A stretch of 48,313 nucleotides of DNA from assembly GCA_034676185.1 (NCBI GenBank), contig JAUCCN010000011.1:1-48313 (forward strand). Reading direction: 5' to 3'. Shown here piece after piece: positions 31,877-42,517 of the stretch (position 1 is its first letter; the number at the start of each line of letters is the position of its first letter). The position numbers and the translations under genes were made by a program. The notes under the pieces were generated by a model. It was not told where the DNA came from. It saw nothing but the letters and a program-made list of their open reading frames with translations, and did not search any database. Source of the DNA: UBA7396 sp034676185. Lineage in GTDB: Bacteria; Patescibacteriota; Gracilibacteria; BD1-5; UBA6164.

Positions 31877-31890
31877 TCATTTCTTCTTTT
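31858..31890. terminator. shared bidirectional terminator of murG and the 97-aa gene
   Basis: AAAAGAAGAAATGA / TCATTTCTTCTTTT with GATAA loop. The murG stop (31874-31876) lies mostly in the loop and the stop of the convergent gene (31889-31891) at the other end. Confidence 0.88.
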
Positions 31891-32182
31891 ATTTTAAGAT
31901 AATATCACTTGTTTTACGTTTTACCGTATGACAAAAATCTTGTATATATAAAAATGTACTATTTGCTAAACCTTGAAGAGCAACTTCATTTAAATCATTT
32001 AATGAAGCATAGTTTCCTCCAGTTTCACTACTTAATTTTCTTAATACTTGAGACAAAGCATCATCAATATTTTCCTGATGTCATATTTTTTTTAAATTTC
32101 TTTCTATAATTGCAATAAGTCTTTCTTTCTCAGTTCTCTTATGGTGTATTTGAGATAAACTATTGTCTGATTGTCTCCACAT
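31889..32182 (-). CDS. 97-aa helical protein, unknown
   Basis: 97 aa, MWRQSDNSLSQIHHKRTEKE..., mostly helical, no membrane span, one UGA-Gly at residue 34. No recognised family. ATG at 32180-32182. Convergent with murG and sharing its terminator; followed upstream (60 bases away) by the pnp terminator. Coding character is supported by a complete frame with normal composition for this genome and by the hairpin at its end. Confidence 0.6.
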
Positions 32183-32242
32183 ATGTAAAAAGTTATAACT
32201 TAAATTAAGATTAAATTATACATTAAATATTTTAAAGTCAAT

Positions 32243-32270
32243 AAAAAAGTTGGGTAATCCCAACTTTTTT
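32243..32270 (-). terminator. Terminator of pnp
   Basis: AAAAAAGTTGGG / CCCAACTTTTTT with TAAT loop, overlapping the pnp stop at 32269-32271. Confidence 0.92.
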
Positions 32271-34491
32271 ATTGCTCTATTTGTGGTGCTTCAATTTGAG
32301 TGGTAACAACTGGAGTTTCTACTTTTGGAGGTAAAGGATCAAATTTTCTTTTCAGTCCAATTCTTCCCTTTTCTTTATTTACTTCAATAACTTCAAATTC
32401 TACTTCTTCTCAAACTTTTACAATATCTTCTACTTTTACTACTCTTGTTGCTGCTAATTTTGAAATATGAATCATTCATGATTTTCCTCTAAATTCTACG
32501 ATTGCTCCTGTTCCATCTATAATTTTTGCAACGATTCCAACTCATTTATATCAAACCTCTGGTTCCCAAACCATTGCTTTTATTTCCTCAACTGCTTTAT
32601 TTCCTCAAATTTGGTCTTTTGCGGTAATAGTAGTATTTCCATCTTCAGCAATTGAGATTTTTACTGAGTATTCTTTCTCCATTCTTTGAACATTTTCTCC
32701 TCATTTCCCAATCACTTCTCTAATTTTTTCTACTGGCACAAATACATTCATAATGAGTGGTGCATATGGAGAAAGATTTGGTGCAACACTTGGTTGAACT
32801 TTTAACATTTCATCAAGAATATGATTTAAAGAAACTCTTGCTTGAGAAAATGCATTTTCAAATACTTCCATACTCAATCCTTTAATTTTTACATCAAGTT
32901 GCATTGCGGTAATTCCTGTAGGAGTCATAGCAACTTTAAAGTCCATATCTCCTAGAAAATCTTCTTGTGCTTGAATATCTGAAAGGATTTTATATTTTCC
33001 ACTTGCTTCATCATATACCATTCACATAGCAATTCCTGCTACTGGTGCTGAAATTGGTACTCAAGCTTGCATAAGTGAAAGTGTTGATCAACAAACCGAA
33101 GCCATTGAACTTGAACCATTACAAGTCATAGTTTCTGAAACAACTCTTATCATATATGGAAATACTATTTCACTTGGTAGAACTGCTTCTAATGCTTTTT
33201 CTGCTAATTTTCCGTGTCCAACTTCTCTTCTCCCAACTCATCTCAGCATTCTTACTTCTCCAACTGAAAAAGGAGGAAAATTATAGTGATGAATATATCT
33301 TCTTGTTGTTTCTTCATACATATCATCAATGATTTGAATATCTTCTGGGCCTCAAAGTGTCGCAATTGAAAGAGCTTGAGTCATCCCTCTTTGAAAAAGA
33401 GCTGAACCATGAACTCTTGGTAATAATCCTGTTTCACATTTAATAGTTCTTACTTCATCTAATTTTCTTAAATCAAGTCTTTTTTCTGAGTCTAAAACAT
33501 TTTTTCTCATTACTTGTTTTACTCTTTTATACACAAGTTCTGCAATAGTTACTGAATCAACTCATAATTCTTCTGCATTTTCATCAGTTACTCATAAGAA
33601 TTCTTTTGTTTGAGATTCTAAATTTTCAAGTTCAGTTCCAAAATCTTTTTTCCCAAGTCCATAGAGTGATTCTAATTTTTTATCTGTTAAAAATTCTGAT
33701 ACCTTTCCAAATAATGTTTCATCTGGAAGATTATAAAAACTTTTTATTTCTGGAATTCCAAATTGATTTTTATATGCTTGCATAAAATCAATTTGTGCAT
33801 TTGAAAATTCTTTTATCAAGTTGAATGCAAATGTAAGCCCCTCCATCATTTCTTTTTGAGAAACTTCTTTTCATTGAGATTCCACCATAGTAATTGCATC
33901 TAGTGTTCCAGCAACTAAAAGATTTAATTTCGCATTATTTTCTTCTTCAAAAGTTGGATCAAAAATAAATTTCCCTTCCTCAGTTTGAATAATTCTTACT
34001 CATGAAACTGGTCCTTCAAATGGAGCTCCAGTCATCAAAAGTGCTAAACTTGCTCATGTAATTCCATAAAATCATACATCATTTTCCCCAGTTGCTGATA
34101 ATGCAGTAACAATAATTTGTGTATCATTAATAAATCATTTTGGAAACATAGGTCTAATTGGTCTATCAATGAGTCTTGAAGTTAAAACTGATGCCTCAGA
34201 AGGTCTTCCTTCTCTTTTCATAAATCTATTTCCTCAGATTTTTCCAGTTGCATAAAATTTTTCTTGATAATCCACAACTAAAGGAAAGAAATCAGCTTTT
34301 TCATTTATTCCCGATTCTTTAATTCCAGCTGTAATAAAAAGTACATTTCCCGTATCATCACTTAATGTTACACTTCCATTCGCCAGAAGTCCCATTTTTC
34401 CAGTTTCAAAAGTAATATTTTTTCCTCAAATACTATATATTTTTTTCAAAGGAGTAATGCTTACAGCATTTTTATCTGATAGTCCTATCAT
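32269..34491 (-). CDS. pnp: polynucleotide phosphorylase
   Basis: 740 aa. Two RNase PH domains (first: 'FETGKMGLLANGSVTLSDDTGNVLF', 'NRFMKREGRPSEASVLTSRLIDRPIRPMFP'; second: 'VRTIKCETGLLPRVHGSALFQRGMTQAL', 'MASVCGSTLSLMQAGVPI'), a helical linker, a KH domain ('IREVIGKGGENVQRME') and an S1 domain ('GYKGVGIVAKIIDGTGAIVEF', 'GMIHISKLAATRV'), then a short Pro/Glu tail. Phosphorolytic 3'-5' exoribonuclease of the degradosome. A large inverted repeat lies 19-118 bases before its start. Confidence 0.96.
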
Positions 34492-34509
34492 AAAAACAAA
34501 TTATAAAAT

Positions 34510-34609
34510 AAAAGATATTTTAGAAAAAAGATTTAAAGACAAAAGATTAAAGACAATTCAAGAAGTATCTTCAACTTTTTATCTTTTTCCTTTTACTAAA
34601 ATATCTTTT
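34510..34609. repeat. 100-bp imperfect inverted repeat upstream of pnp
   Basis: Outer arms of 14 perfect bases, AAAAGATATTTTAG (34510-34523) and CTAAAATATCTTTT (34596-34609); the inner arms pair imperfectly up to an apical GAAG-TAT-CTTC. It could be a structured 5' leader of pnp (such leaders control pnp in enterobacteria), a DNA site or a small non-autonomous element. A TATAAT (34500-34505 on the minus strand) between it and the ATG leaves open whether it is transcribed with pnp. Confidence 0.6.
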
Positions 34610-34692
34610 GAATTATAGTTTTTTTTAAGTTTTTGTAAAATTTAATTTTTTTATGATTTTATTCTAAATAATAAATATTTTACTTTGAGAAT

Positions 34693-34726
34693 AAAAAAGT
34701 CAAAGTTTGTAAACTTTGACTTTTTT
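34693..34726 (-). terminator. Terminator of lexA
   Basis: AAAAAAGTCAAAGTTT / AAACTTTGACTTTTTT, a 16-base perfect stem 12 bases past the lexA stop. Confidence 0.92.
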
Positions 34727-34737
34727 GAAAAATACTA

Positions 34738-35379
34738 CTATGCTATTTTTTCAAAATTAAATACATCCACTACTTTCCCATTTACCATAACTTCTTCTTC
34801 AGAAGAAAGTACTATTGGTTTATGATATTCATCTCTTGATTTTGGAATCAAATAGAGATTTTTTCATTCCTTTTTTGGAATTTTTAAAGTTGCCGCATTA
34901 TCAACTACAAATAAAAATGCATCTTTTGTATTAATTACTTTTTCTCTTTTATCAATAAGAACATAACTTCCATTTTCTAAAGTTTTTCCATTTACTTTAT
35001 AATCATTCATACTCGTTCCCTCAACTTTTACTAAGAAATAATCTTTTGCATCTCATGAAACAATATTTTTTGAAAGTGGAAGGGTTCCATATTCAAATTG
35101 TTCTGCATAAGCAAGTGGTCTTCCAGCATTTGCAATTCATAAAATTGGTATATGAAGCATAGTTTGAAATCCAATCCCATTTCCGAGTCTAATACTTCTA
35201 AATCCATGCCCTCTCGTAATAAATCATTTTTTTTCTAAAGCTTCTAAATATTGTACTACTCATCTTTTAGATTTTTGATGAGTTAAATTTTGTAACTCTT
35301 CTATAGTAGGTGATTTTCCATATCTTCCTATAAAATCCGTAATAATGTCTAAGACATTTTGTTGTTTATCTGTAAGCAT
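34738..35379 (-). CDS. lexA: LexA-type SOS repressor with self-cleaving S24 domain
   Basis: 213 aa. Residues 1-65 form a winged helix ('MLTDKQQNVLDIITDFIGRYGKSPTIEELQNLT'). The cleavage bond is Ala85-Gly86 in 'GIANAGRPLAYAEQ', followed by the S24 catalytic pair Ser123 ('VEGTSMNDY') and Lys166 ('AATLKIP'). Represses DNA-damage genes until RecA triggers cleavage. A GTATA-N7-TATAC palindrome over its -10 suggests autoregulation. Ends in TAG with a strong terminator. Confidence 0.9.
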
Positions 35380-35401
35380 AACTTTATAATTAAAATATAA
35401 T

Positions 35402-35437
35402 GTATACTTACTATATACTTTATTCTTTAAAAGTCAA
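35402..35437 (-). promoter_or_regulatory. lexA promoter with palindromic candidate LexA box
   Basis: Minus strand: -35 TTGACT (35432-35437), 16-base spacer, -10 TATAGT (35410-35415). A palindrome, GTATA-N7-TATAC (35402-35418), covers the -10. Placement fits autorepression by LexA; the box sequence itself is not a known consensus. Confidence 0.6.
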
Positions 35438-35466
35438 ATTTAAAATAAAAAAAATTTTATTTTAAA

Positions 35467-36468
35467 TTATGTATAAGTTTCACTTGTAATTTTATATGCA
35501 TTTTGATTTACTACAATTCATGAAAAAATAGAAGCATTTCTTTCCATATAATCTTCTAAAGTTATTGGTAAAACACTTTTTTGTGAATAATATGGGTCAA
35601 GTACAAAAAGATCTGGGTCACCATTTTGATCTTTTCATAAAAATGCTATAGCCCTATGTCCATTAGGAGTTTCTGGATATAAATCAAAGACATTTCCCTC
35701 TTTTGCTTTCGTAAAAAGATGATTTTTTAATTCATCAAAACCAGTAAAAGTAGGAGCTCAAGATTTTTTTAATCCTTGCGTAAGCTCTCTAGCGTCTCAT
35801 TGTAAAAAGTCTGTCACTCATAATTTTTCTAAATTTTTACGAGCAGTAAAAGAACACATAGTCACTCATCTAGAACTTAATCTATATGGACCTGATTTAA
35901 TAGTTTTTGGATTTAAAAGAGGAGTTTGTCTTTTTTTATGCTTTCCCATTTCTAATTCAATTTTTAGCTGAGCAGAATCATCTTGAGTTTCAGGCAATAA
36001 TTCTCACTGTTCTTCAATTTTTATCTCTGACTTTAAATCTAAGAGACTTTCTTGAGTTAAGATTTGAGTCTGAATATTTCAAGCTATTTTTTTTAATTCT
36101 ACTTGTTGTACGAGAAAATGATATAATTCCATATTTTGTGTAGCACTTCACATATATTTATCATTTTTAAAAGAAGCATACATTTCTTTTCTTGCTGAAA
36201 AAGAGGTCGCACTTCAAATATTTTGTAAATATTTTACCAAAGAATATCAATGATATTTTATATAAATATGTGAAAAAAGAGAAAGTAGTTGTTTTAAATT
36301 TTTTTCATTAAAAGTTTCTCAAAAAATAGATGTATAATAATTCCCAAGATCTTGATTTTTAGGAGAAATTTTTTGTAAATATTCTCTCATTTTTTCTCAG
36401 AGTTTCTCTTGTGTATTTTGATATTCAGTTTGAGTTTCTAATGATATATCTCATATATTTTTCTCCAT
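35467..36468 (-). CDS. uncharacterised protein with possible papain-like C-terminal domain
   Basis: 333 aa, no signal peptide or membrane span. The N-terminal 190 residues are helical and Gln/Glu-rich. The C-terminal half has 'GVTMCSFTARKNLEKLG' (Cys before a helix), 'PNGHRAIAFLGKDQNGDPDLFVLDPYYSQ' (His, then Asp after a strand), spaced as in CHAP/NlpC-P60 or other papain-fold enzymes, which would make Cys-His-Asp a triad. That is an inference from pattern only. It could be a peptidase, amidase or secreted effector. Lies between lexA and tRNA-Cys on the same strand. Confidence 0.68.
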
Positions 36469-36551
36469 AGAATCTTATTATAAAATAATGATAGCTCTAC
36501 TCTATCATATTTTTCATTTTTTTGCAAAAATCTCTATATGAAAAAAGGATT

Positions 36552-36577
36552 AAAAAAAATCATACTGATATGATTTT
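36552..36577 (-). terminator. Terminator after tRNA-Cys
   Basis: On the minus strand AAAATCATA-TCAG-TATGATTTT followed by a run of T, 7 bases past the tRNA 3' end. Confidence 0.85.
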
Positions 36578-36583
36578 ATATAT

Positions 36584-36657
36584 TGGAGGTGTCAATGGGA
36601 ATTGAACCCATATACGGGGTGTTGCAGACCCCTGCATAACCACTCTGCCATGACACC
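36584..36657 (-). tRNA. tRNA-Cys (GCA)
   Basis: 74 bases including an encoded CCA. Acceptor GGTGTCA pairs with TGACACC; discriminator T; anticodon arm GGGGT-CTGCAAC-ACCCC gives anticodon GCA; T arm ATGGG-TTCAATT-CCCAT. It reads UGC/UGU, not UGA; the glycine tRNA with anticodon UCA needed for the code is not in this window. Confidence 0.96.
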
Positions 36658-36713
36658 AATTGAAAGCCATGAGATTATATAAAAAAAAAATAAAAATTCA
36701 AATTTTTATTTTA

Positions 36714-36740
36714 AAAAACCTCTGCAAAGCAGAGGTTTTT
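36714..36740 (-). terminator. Terminator of the surface-protein gene
   Basis: AAAAACCTCTGC / GCAGAGGTTTTT with AAA loop, just past the stop at 36742. Confidence 0.92.
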
Positions 36741-36741
36741 A

Positions 36742-37908
36742 TTATTTTCCTAATTTTTTTACTAAATTGTTTAACAAAATAGTTTGTTTATTATATTTAT
36801 TTCTAAGAAGCTGATGTTTAGTTTGAGCTAATTCATAATTATATCTTGCTACTAAAAATTCATTGATAATTCATACATATCTTTGTTTATCAGAAGCTGT
36901 TAAGTTTTTGTTATTTATAACTGCCATTGATAATTTTGTAGTATTTTTAGATAAATCGTATGTAGGAATATATTTGATATCAAAACCAAAATATTTTGCT
37001 GTTTGTACTTTTGATTCTACAATATATTTAAATCTAATTTGTTCATTTACTGTCGAATTTGCAATAGAGCCAGTTCATTTCATTGAAATTACCATATCAC
37101 TTAATTCTTTAGTAACTTGTGATAAAGAAGCATCATTGAGAACAGTTGGAGCAGTCCCACAAGTTTTATCATAATAGCTAGGTGAAAAATCTCATGAAGG
37201 ACAATTATCTCTTACTAAAGTTACTCCTCATCCACCTCATCATCTTGAAGGTTCTGGTACTACTACTTTATCAGTTACTGCAATAAATTCAGACGCTGAA
37301 CAAGTATATATAGTAGCAATTCCATTCACAACTGGAGCGATATTTGAAGAGGGAGTAGCAATTCCATTAAAACAATTTGATGCAATTATATCAGTAAGTG
37401 CATAAGTTTGATATCATTCAATTCAAGCATGTTTTGCTTTAATTCTTACTGTTGCTGATGAAGTTGAAACAGGAATTTGAAGTTTTACTGGTTTTGAAAA
37501 ATTTAATTTTTTTCCATTAATTCAAAATTTAATTTTTCAAACATCTTGTTCATTTGAAGGAAGTACTACTGGTAAAGATGTAATTATATCTGCTGAAACT
37601 TGATATATATCAAATGCTCCTCATGAAGCATCAGAAACATCTGTTCCAGTTGGAATAATAACAGAAATAGAATTATTTGTTACTTGTACCGGTTGAGTAA
37701 AAGTTACTTTTGTTGAACCAGTTAACACTTGTATAGATCCTGATAAGCTAGTTACAGGATTATCATATTCATTTCCACTTCCATACCCCATAATACCCAC
37801 AGTTCATGCTGTTGGTGATATTTGTAAAAATACTAATAATAATACAAAACTTACTCATCCAAGTATCGACAATCCACTTTTTGTAAATTTTGAAATGTAA
37901 TTTTTCAT
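36742..37908 (-). CDS. secreted or surface protein, beta-rich, unknown
   Basis: 388 aa. N-terminal signal or anchor (about residues 8-32, 'SGLSILGGVSFVLLLVFLQI'), then a Thr/Val/Ser-rich region with Ig-like strands ('TVTFTQPVQVTNNSISVIIPTGTDVSDA', 'KFGINGKKLNFSKPVKLQIPVSTSSATVRIK'), a cysteine-containing part, a short Gly stretch, and a helical C-terminus ('QRYVGIINEFLVARYNYELAQTKHQLL'). No sorting motif recognised. Own promoter at 38032-38059 and own terminator. Possibly an adhesin or pilus-associated surface protein. Confidence 0.78.
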
Positions 37909-38031
37909 AAAGACAAAAATTATAAAATAATAATTATTTACAACCAAATATACATCTCTCTTTCAAAGAAGATGCTATTTTTATAGTTTTTGTTTTTATT
38001 TTTTTATTACATTTATTTTATGTAAGACTTG

Positions 38032-38059
38032 ATAGTAAGTATTTTTTAAATAAAGTCAA
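38032..38059 (-). promoter_or_regulatory. promoter of the surface-protein gene
   Basis: Minus strand TTGACT (38054-38059), 16-base spacer, TACTAT (38032-38037). A second TATAAT lies 10 bases before the ATG. Confidence 0.55.
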
Positions 38060-38087
38060 GTATTTTTCTAAAAATAGAAAAAATATT

Positions 38088-39611
38088 TTATTGACATTTC
38101 CAAATTCATATGAAATTGGCAGTTTCATAATCTCAAACATCTTTATAAATCATTTGGCAATTCTTCATAACATCCCCTAATAATTTTTTAGACAGAGTAT
38201 TTTTTAGAGTTAAATCATCAAATACAAAGAGATATTTTGATATATCAATTTGAGAAAAATCATCAATATATGATATATTTGTGTAATTTTCTGTTGTTTT
38301 TTGCTGAATCATTTCATTAAAAGCATCATTTCCTATCAAATTCACTCTCAGAGCATATTCACATTTTTCATTATTTTCCCTATTATACCAATAACACATA
38401 TGTGGAAATCAGGAAATAATTTTTGCTTCCGGATATGTATTTTTAATATATTCGTAAGTATTTTTAAAATTTGGTTTTGGTGAAGTTTGATCAATATAGT
38501 AAAACCTCTGAGGTAAAAAAGTAAACTGATAGGTAAAAAAGATTCAAATAATTACCAAAAATATAAAAAGAAAAAAAGCTACATTTTTATATTTTCTTTT
38601 ATAATGTTCAAAAAGATATTCTCCTCAAGCAAAAATAGTATATCATCCTATCAAGATAATGAGTGAAAAAAGATGAAAAATATATCTTGAATGAGCAAAA
38701 TATCAAAATGATATAACAAAAATATTAAAAAACACAAGTATTCAAAATAATAGAAATATTTGCCATTTTTTAGTAAACAGAAAATAAAAAACTCCCGCAA
38801 TATAAAAATAAAATATAATTCATAATTGCTCTACACATACTTGTAAATAAAAAGAAAAAAAAGTAAAAAAATCATATTGCTCTATATAATTAATTTTTGG
38901 AAACACTCATCAAATATCTACATCAAAGCCTGAAAATTGTTTTACAAGTAGCTGAACTATTCAATATAAAAAAATAATTATCAATAACACTCACATATTT
39001 CTCCAATCTTTTTTCAAAAAAAAATCTCATAGAAAAGAAAAAAATACAATAAAAACAAAAGCAAAAAAGAAATGATGAAAAAGAATACCAAGAAATAAAA
39101 AGAAAAAAAATATATTCAGATACAATGATTTCTTTGTATCTATATATTTGTAGAGAAAAAATGTAACCGTGAGATACAAAACTGAAAGCATTTCATAAAA
39201 TCTTGCTTCCCTACTCCAAATAATTTGCCAAGTAGAAAAAAGAAATAAACACATTAAAAAAAGAATTCAGATATTTTTATATTTACTATTTTTTAGTACA
39301 TCTTTTGAAAAAAAATAAAATAGAAGAATATGAACAAGAGATAAAAGAAAGCTTGGCAATCTTGCAGAAAAATCAGAAATTCATAAAAAAGAAAAACTTA
39401 TTGCCTGAAAAAAATGAAAAAAGTATTGTGAAAATTCATACACTCCGCTTCCTAATTTTGGCAAAAAATTATTTTGAAGCATAAAATATGAAATAATAGA
39501 ACTATACCCCTCATCAATCCAAAATGAACCAGTTTCCAATTCATAAAACCTTAAAAATACTCAATATAAAATTATTACCAAAAGTGATATATAAAAAAAT
39601 ATTTTTTTCAT
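38088..39611 (-). CDS. GT39/ArnT-like membrane glycosyltransferase
   Basis: 507 aa with about ten or more membrane helices. 'ETGSFWIDEGYSS' after the first helix is the acidic first-loop motif (D-E) of GT-C enzymes such as protein O-mannosyltransferases and ArnT; 'ISDFSARLPSFLLSLVHILLF' is another family block. A soluble C-terminal region follows ('NTYEYIKNTYPEAKIISGFPHMCYWYN...'). Uses polyprenyl-phosphate sugar to glycosylate an extracytoplasmic acceptor. Diverges from a second GT-C gene at 39717. Confidence 0.85.
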
Positions 39612-39716
39612 AACATAAAAATTAAAAAATCTTCTAAAAACATATTCATTTTAGAAAAATTTGCAATAAAAAAAGTTTTTATATAATAAATTAATAAATA
39701 TAATTAAATTTTGTCA

Positions 39717-41585
39717 ATGAAAAAAAGTTTATTTTTATTTTTCTGTTTTCTTGTTTTATATATCACTTTTTTATTTTTAGGAGATTTTGAGATAAATTTT
39801 TCAAGTTTTTTTCTTTGAAATATTTTGAGGAATAAAATTTGGATTTTTATAATCTTATGAATTGGAATTTTTTTGAGTGGGAAGGAGGTGATTGATAAAA
39901 GTGATGATATTAAAAAAGAATTTTACTTAAATCAAGTTTGAAAATTATTTATATTTTTTTTAGTTGTATTATCAATAAATAATATTTTTGGTGAAAATAT
40001 TACATCTTCATTTTTATCAAATTTATCAAATATAATTAATGGTATTTTTATACTTACAGTTATAAGTTGATGAACTATTTTATATTTAAATAAAAATAAT
40101 TTTTTAGATTATAAAATATTAGATTACAAAGATAAAAAAATATATTATGTAATTTTATGAATAATAATTATTTTAGGTTTTTTAATTAGATTTTATAAAT
40201 TATGAGATATTCAGCCTTTTGATGATGAATATACACATATTGCAAATGCAAAAAGACTGTATGAAAATGTGTTTATAGAAGATGATAGATTTATGTTACT
40301 TAACTATTTACTTAAGTTTTTTTATGATATTTTTGGTTATAATATTTATAATTTTTGAACTAATGATTTTCAATGACTAATATTATCAAGACTTCCTTCT
40401 GTAATTGTTTCTGTCGCAATAATTTTTACATTTTTCAAAATATGAACTCATTTGGTTTCTGAAAAATTTTGAATTATATTAGCTTTAATTTTTTCAATTT
40501 CTCCTATTTCAATTGAAATGTGAAAATTTATTAGAGAATATATTTATGTATTTTTAGTTTTTAGTTTAGTTGTGTATACTTCGATTAAAGCAAAAACTAA
40601 AAAACAAATTATGATGTTGTATTGATTATTTATTTTTATAATTTTATATGCTGTTTTTTTAGAGCCATTTATGACTTTAAAAATAATTATATTTTTTATT
40701 TTTGCTTATACTCTTGCAAAATTTTATTGAAATTGGAAAAATATTTTATGAAAATATAACAAATATTTAATAATTTCTATTTGAATATTTTTATGATTAT
40801 TATGATCATTATTTGTATATTATTTTAAACACAATATTTGAATTAATGTAAACTTTCAATGGCTTGATTTTTTTGTATTTAACACAAAATATTATTCAAA
40901 TTGATTAAATAATTTATTTTTACTACCTTTTGTATTTGTTATTATTTCTTTTATTTATATAAAAAAAGAAAAAGACAAAAAAGAAATGTATTATTTCCTA
41001 CTAATTTTACTTGTTTCTTTTATCATATATTATACATTTTTATTTCCAAGATATTTACAAATTAGATATTGATATTATGCATATTTACCATTGTATGTAT
41101 TTTTATGATATGGATTTTATTATGTTTATATTTACATATTAAGACAAAATTTATTGTGATGAGTATTATTGTTTTTTGCTGTATTTAATTTAAATAGTGT
41201 ATGGTACTCAATGAATTGATATGAAATAAAAACATGGAATAAAATTACCTGACATTATATAGAAGATTATAAAAGCATATATGAAGATTTAAACTTAAAA
41301 ATCAAAAAAGAAGATATTGTTATTGCTTCTATTCCAAATGCTTATTATACTCGGTTCAATATTGATCAAGATAAACTGTTTAAATATTATTATTTAGATG
41401 AAGAAAGATTTAATTTAGTTAATTATTTAGTAAAAAACAATCCTCAAGGTTATATAATCGCTGACTGGAGACGTAACTGATATTGGAGTCCTTGATTATG
41501 AAAAAAAGACTTTTATATCGATGATATAAAAGTCCAGTATGTTTGAGATATAAAATCTACTGATATTTTTAGATGGAAGTATTAA
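39717..41585 (+). CDS. GT-C (GT39/GT83-like) membrane glycosyltransferase
   Basis: 622 aa. Extra N-terminal helices precede 'RFYKLGDIQPFDDEYTHIANAKRLYE', the D-D-E loop motif of GT-C enzymes; 'LILSRLPSVIVSVAIIFTFFKI' is the following helix. About 12 helices and a soluble C-terminal domain ('IASIPNAYYTRFNI...'). Similar to the divergent gene at 38088 in plan but clearly not a recent duplicate. Its stop TAA (41583-41585) overlaps the stop of the convergent pyruvyl transferase gene within TTAA. Confidence 0.85.
41501..41534 (-). terminator. intragenic terminator for the convergent GT2-GT4-pyruvyl transferase operon
   Basis: Perfect 12-base stem, GACTTTTATATC / GATATAAAAGTC with a 3-base loop, followed on the minus strand by T7. 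It lies 48 bases past the minus-strand stop at 41582 but inside the coding region of the plus-strand gene (residues near its C-terminus). Confidence 0.78.
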
Positions 41586-42517
41586 AATTGATTCTTCCAT
41601 TTTTTTATATTTTCTTGATTAAGAGTTAGATTGTATGAAAAATTTTCATTTATCTTATTTTCTAAGTCTTTTCAAATATTTTTTCTTTCTATTACACAAA
41701 TATTTGTATCTTTTGATATTTCAATTGATCTATTATCAATTCATATAATTATAGTTCTTACTCATTTTTGCATAGCTCTTACTCAAGCATGAAGTCTAGT
41801 TCAAATATAATCAACTTTATCTTTTAAGAGTAAATTATTAAATGTATCTAGATTTGATGCTAATATTTCTATATTTGAAATTCAAAATTTTTCAAAATAT
41901 TCTAAATCTCATTTTTCTTGTGGCCAAAAATATACTTTTTTATAATTTTTAACTAAAATATCCATCATCTTTTTATCACTTTCAAAATCTTTATTGTATT
42001 TTGTTAGAGTAAAAATAACTTCATCTGATTTTTTAGTAGAAATATTTTCTAAATTTATTCTCCACAAAGTTGGACAAGATGTATTTATAACATTGTTAAT
42101 TCAAATACTTTTTAATTTTTGCAGTGTATATTCATCTCTTACTGAATGAATTTTATCTTTTGATAAACAAAAACGTAATATTAAAGCAGTAATTGGATCT
42201 ATAAATTTTTGATAAACTCACCATCAAACTCATAATAATACAATTTTATTTTTTAATTTAAAAATATTAAAATTTCTAAAAAATGGTTTAATAAGTATTG
42301 GCGAAACTAATCAGTTTGTTCAACATAATACTAAAAAATCTGCATCTTTTATAATTTTTCAAGTTTTTCCAGAAATTCAAGAATGCCGAGGAAGTGTTAA
42401 ATAATAATCCTGACTAAATACTTCTTTTATTTCTGATTTACAACTATCCATAATTATATAATCCCCTATATTGTATGTCGATACAGAAGTATCAATAATT
42501 CCTATACATCTATTCAT
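41582..42517 (-). CDS. polysaccharide pyruvyl transferase family protein
   Basis: 311 aa. 'GIIDTSVSTYNIGDYIIMDS' is the N-terminal 'N-x-GD' motif, 'ADFLVLCGTNGLVSP' and 'KIVLLGVGWWGVYQ' the core, 'HSVRDEYTLQKLKSIGI' and 'YIGTRLHAGVRAMQKGVRTIIIGIDNRS' the conserved C-terminal block of the CsaB/WcaK/AmsJ family. Adds ketal pyruvate to a surface polysaccharide or, in related members, other groups. Last gene of the minus-strand glycan operon; its ATG overlaps the end of the GT4 gene by 16 bases. Confidence 0.88.

Noticed and set aside
38010..38087. terminator for the GT39-like gene
   Set aside because: Only weak AT-rich stems (CTATTTTT/AAAAATAG type) are present and they overlap the promoter of the next gene, so no call was made.
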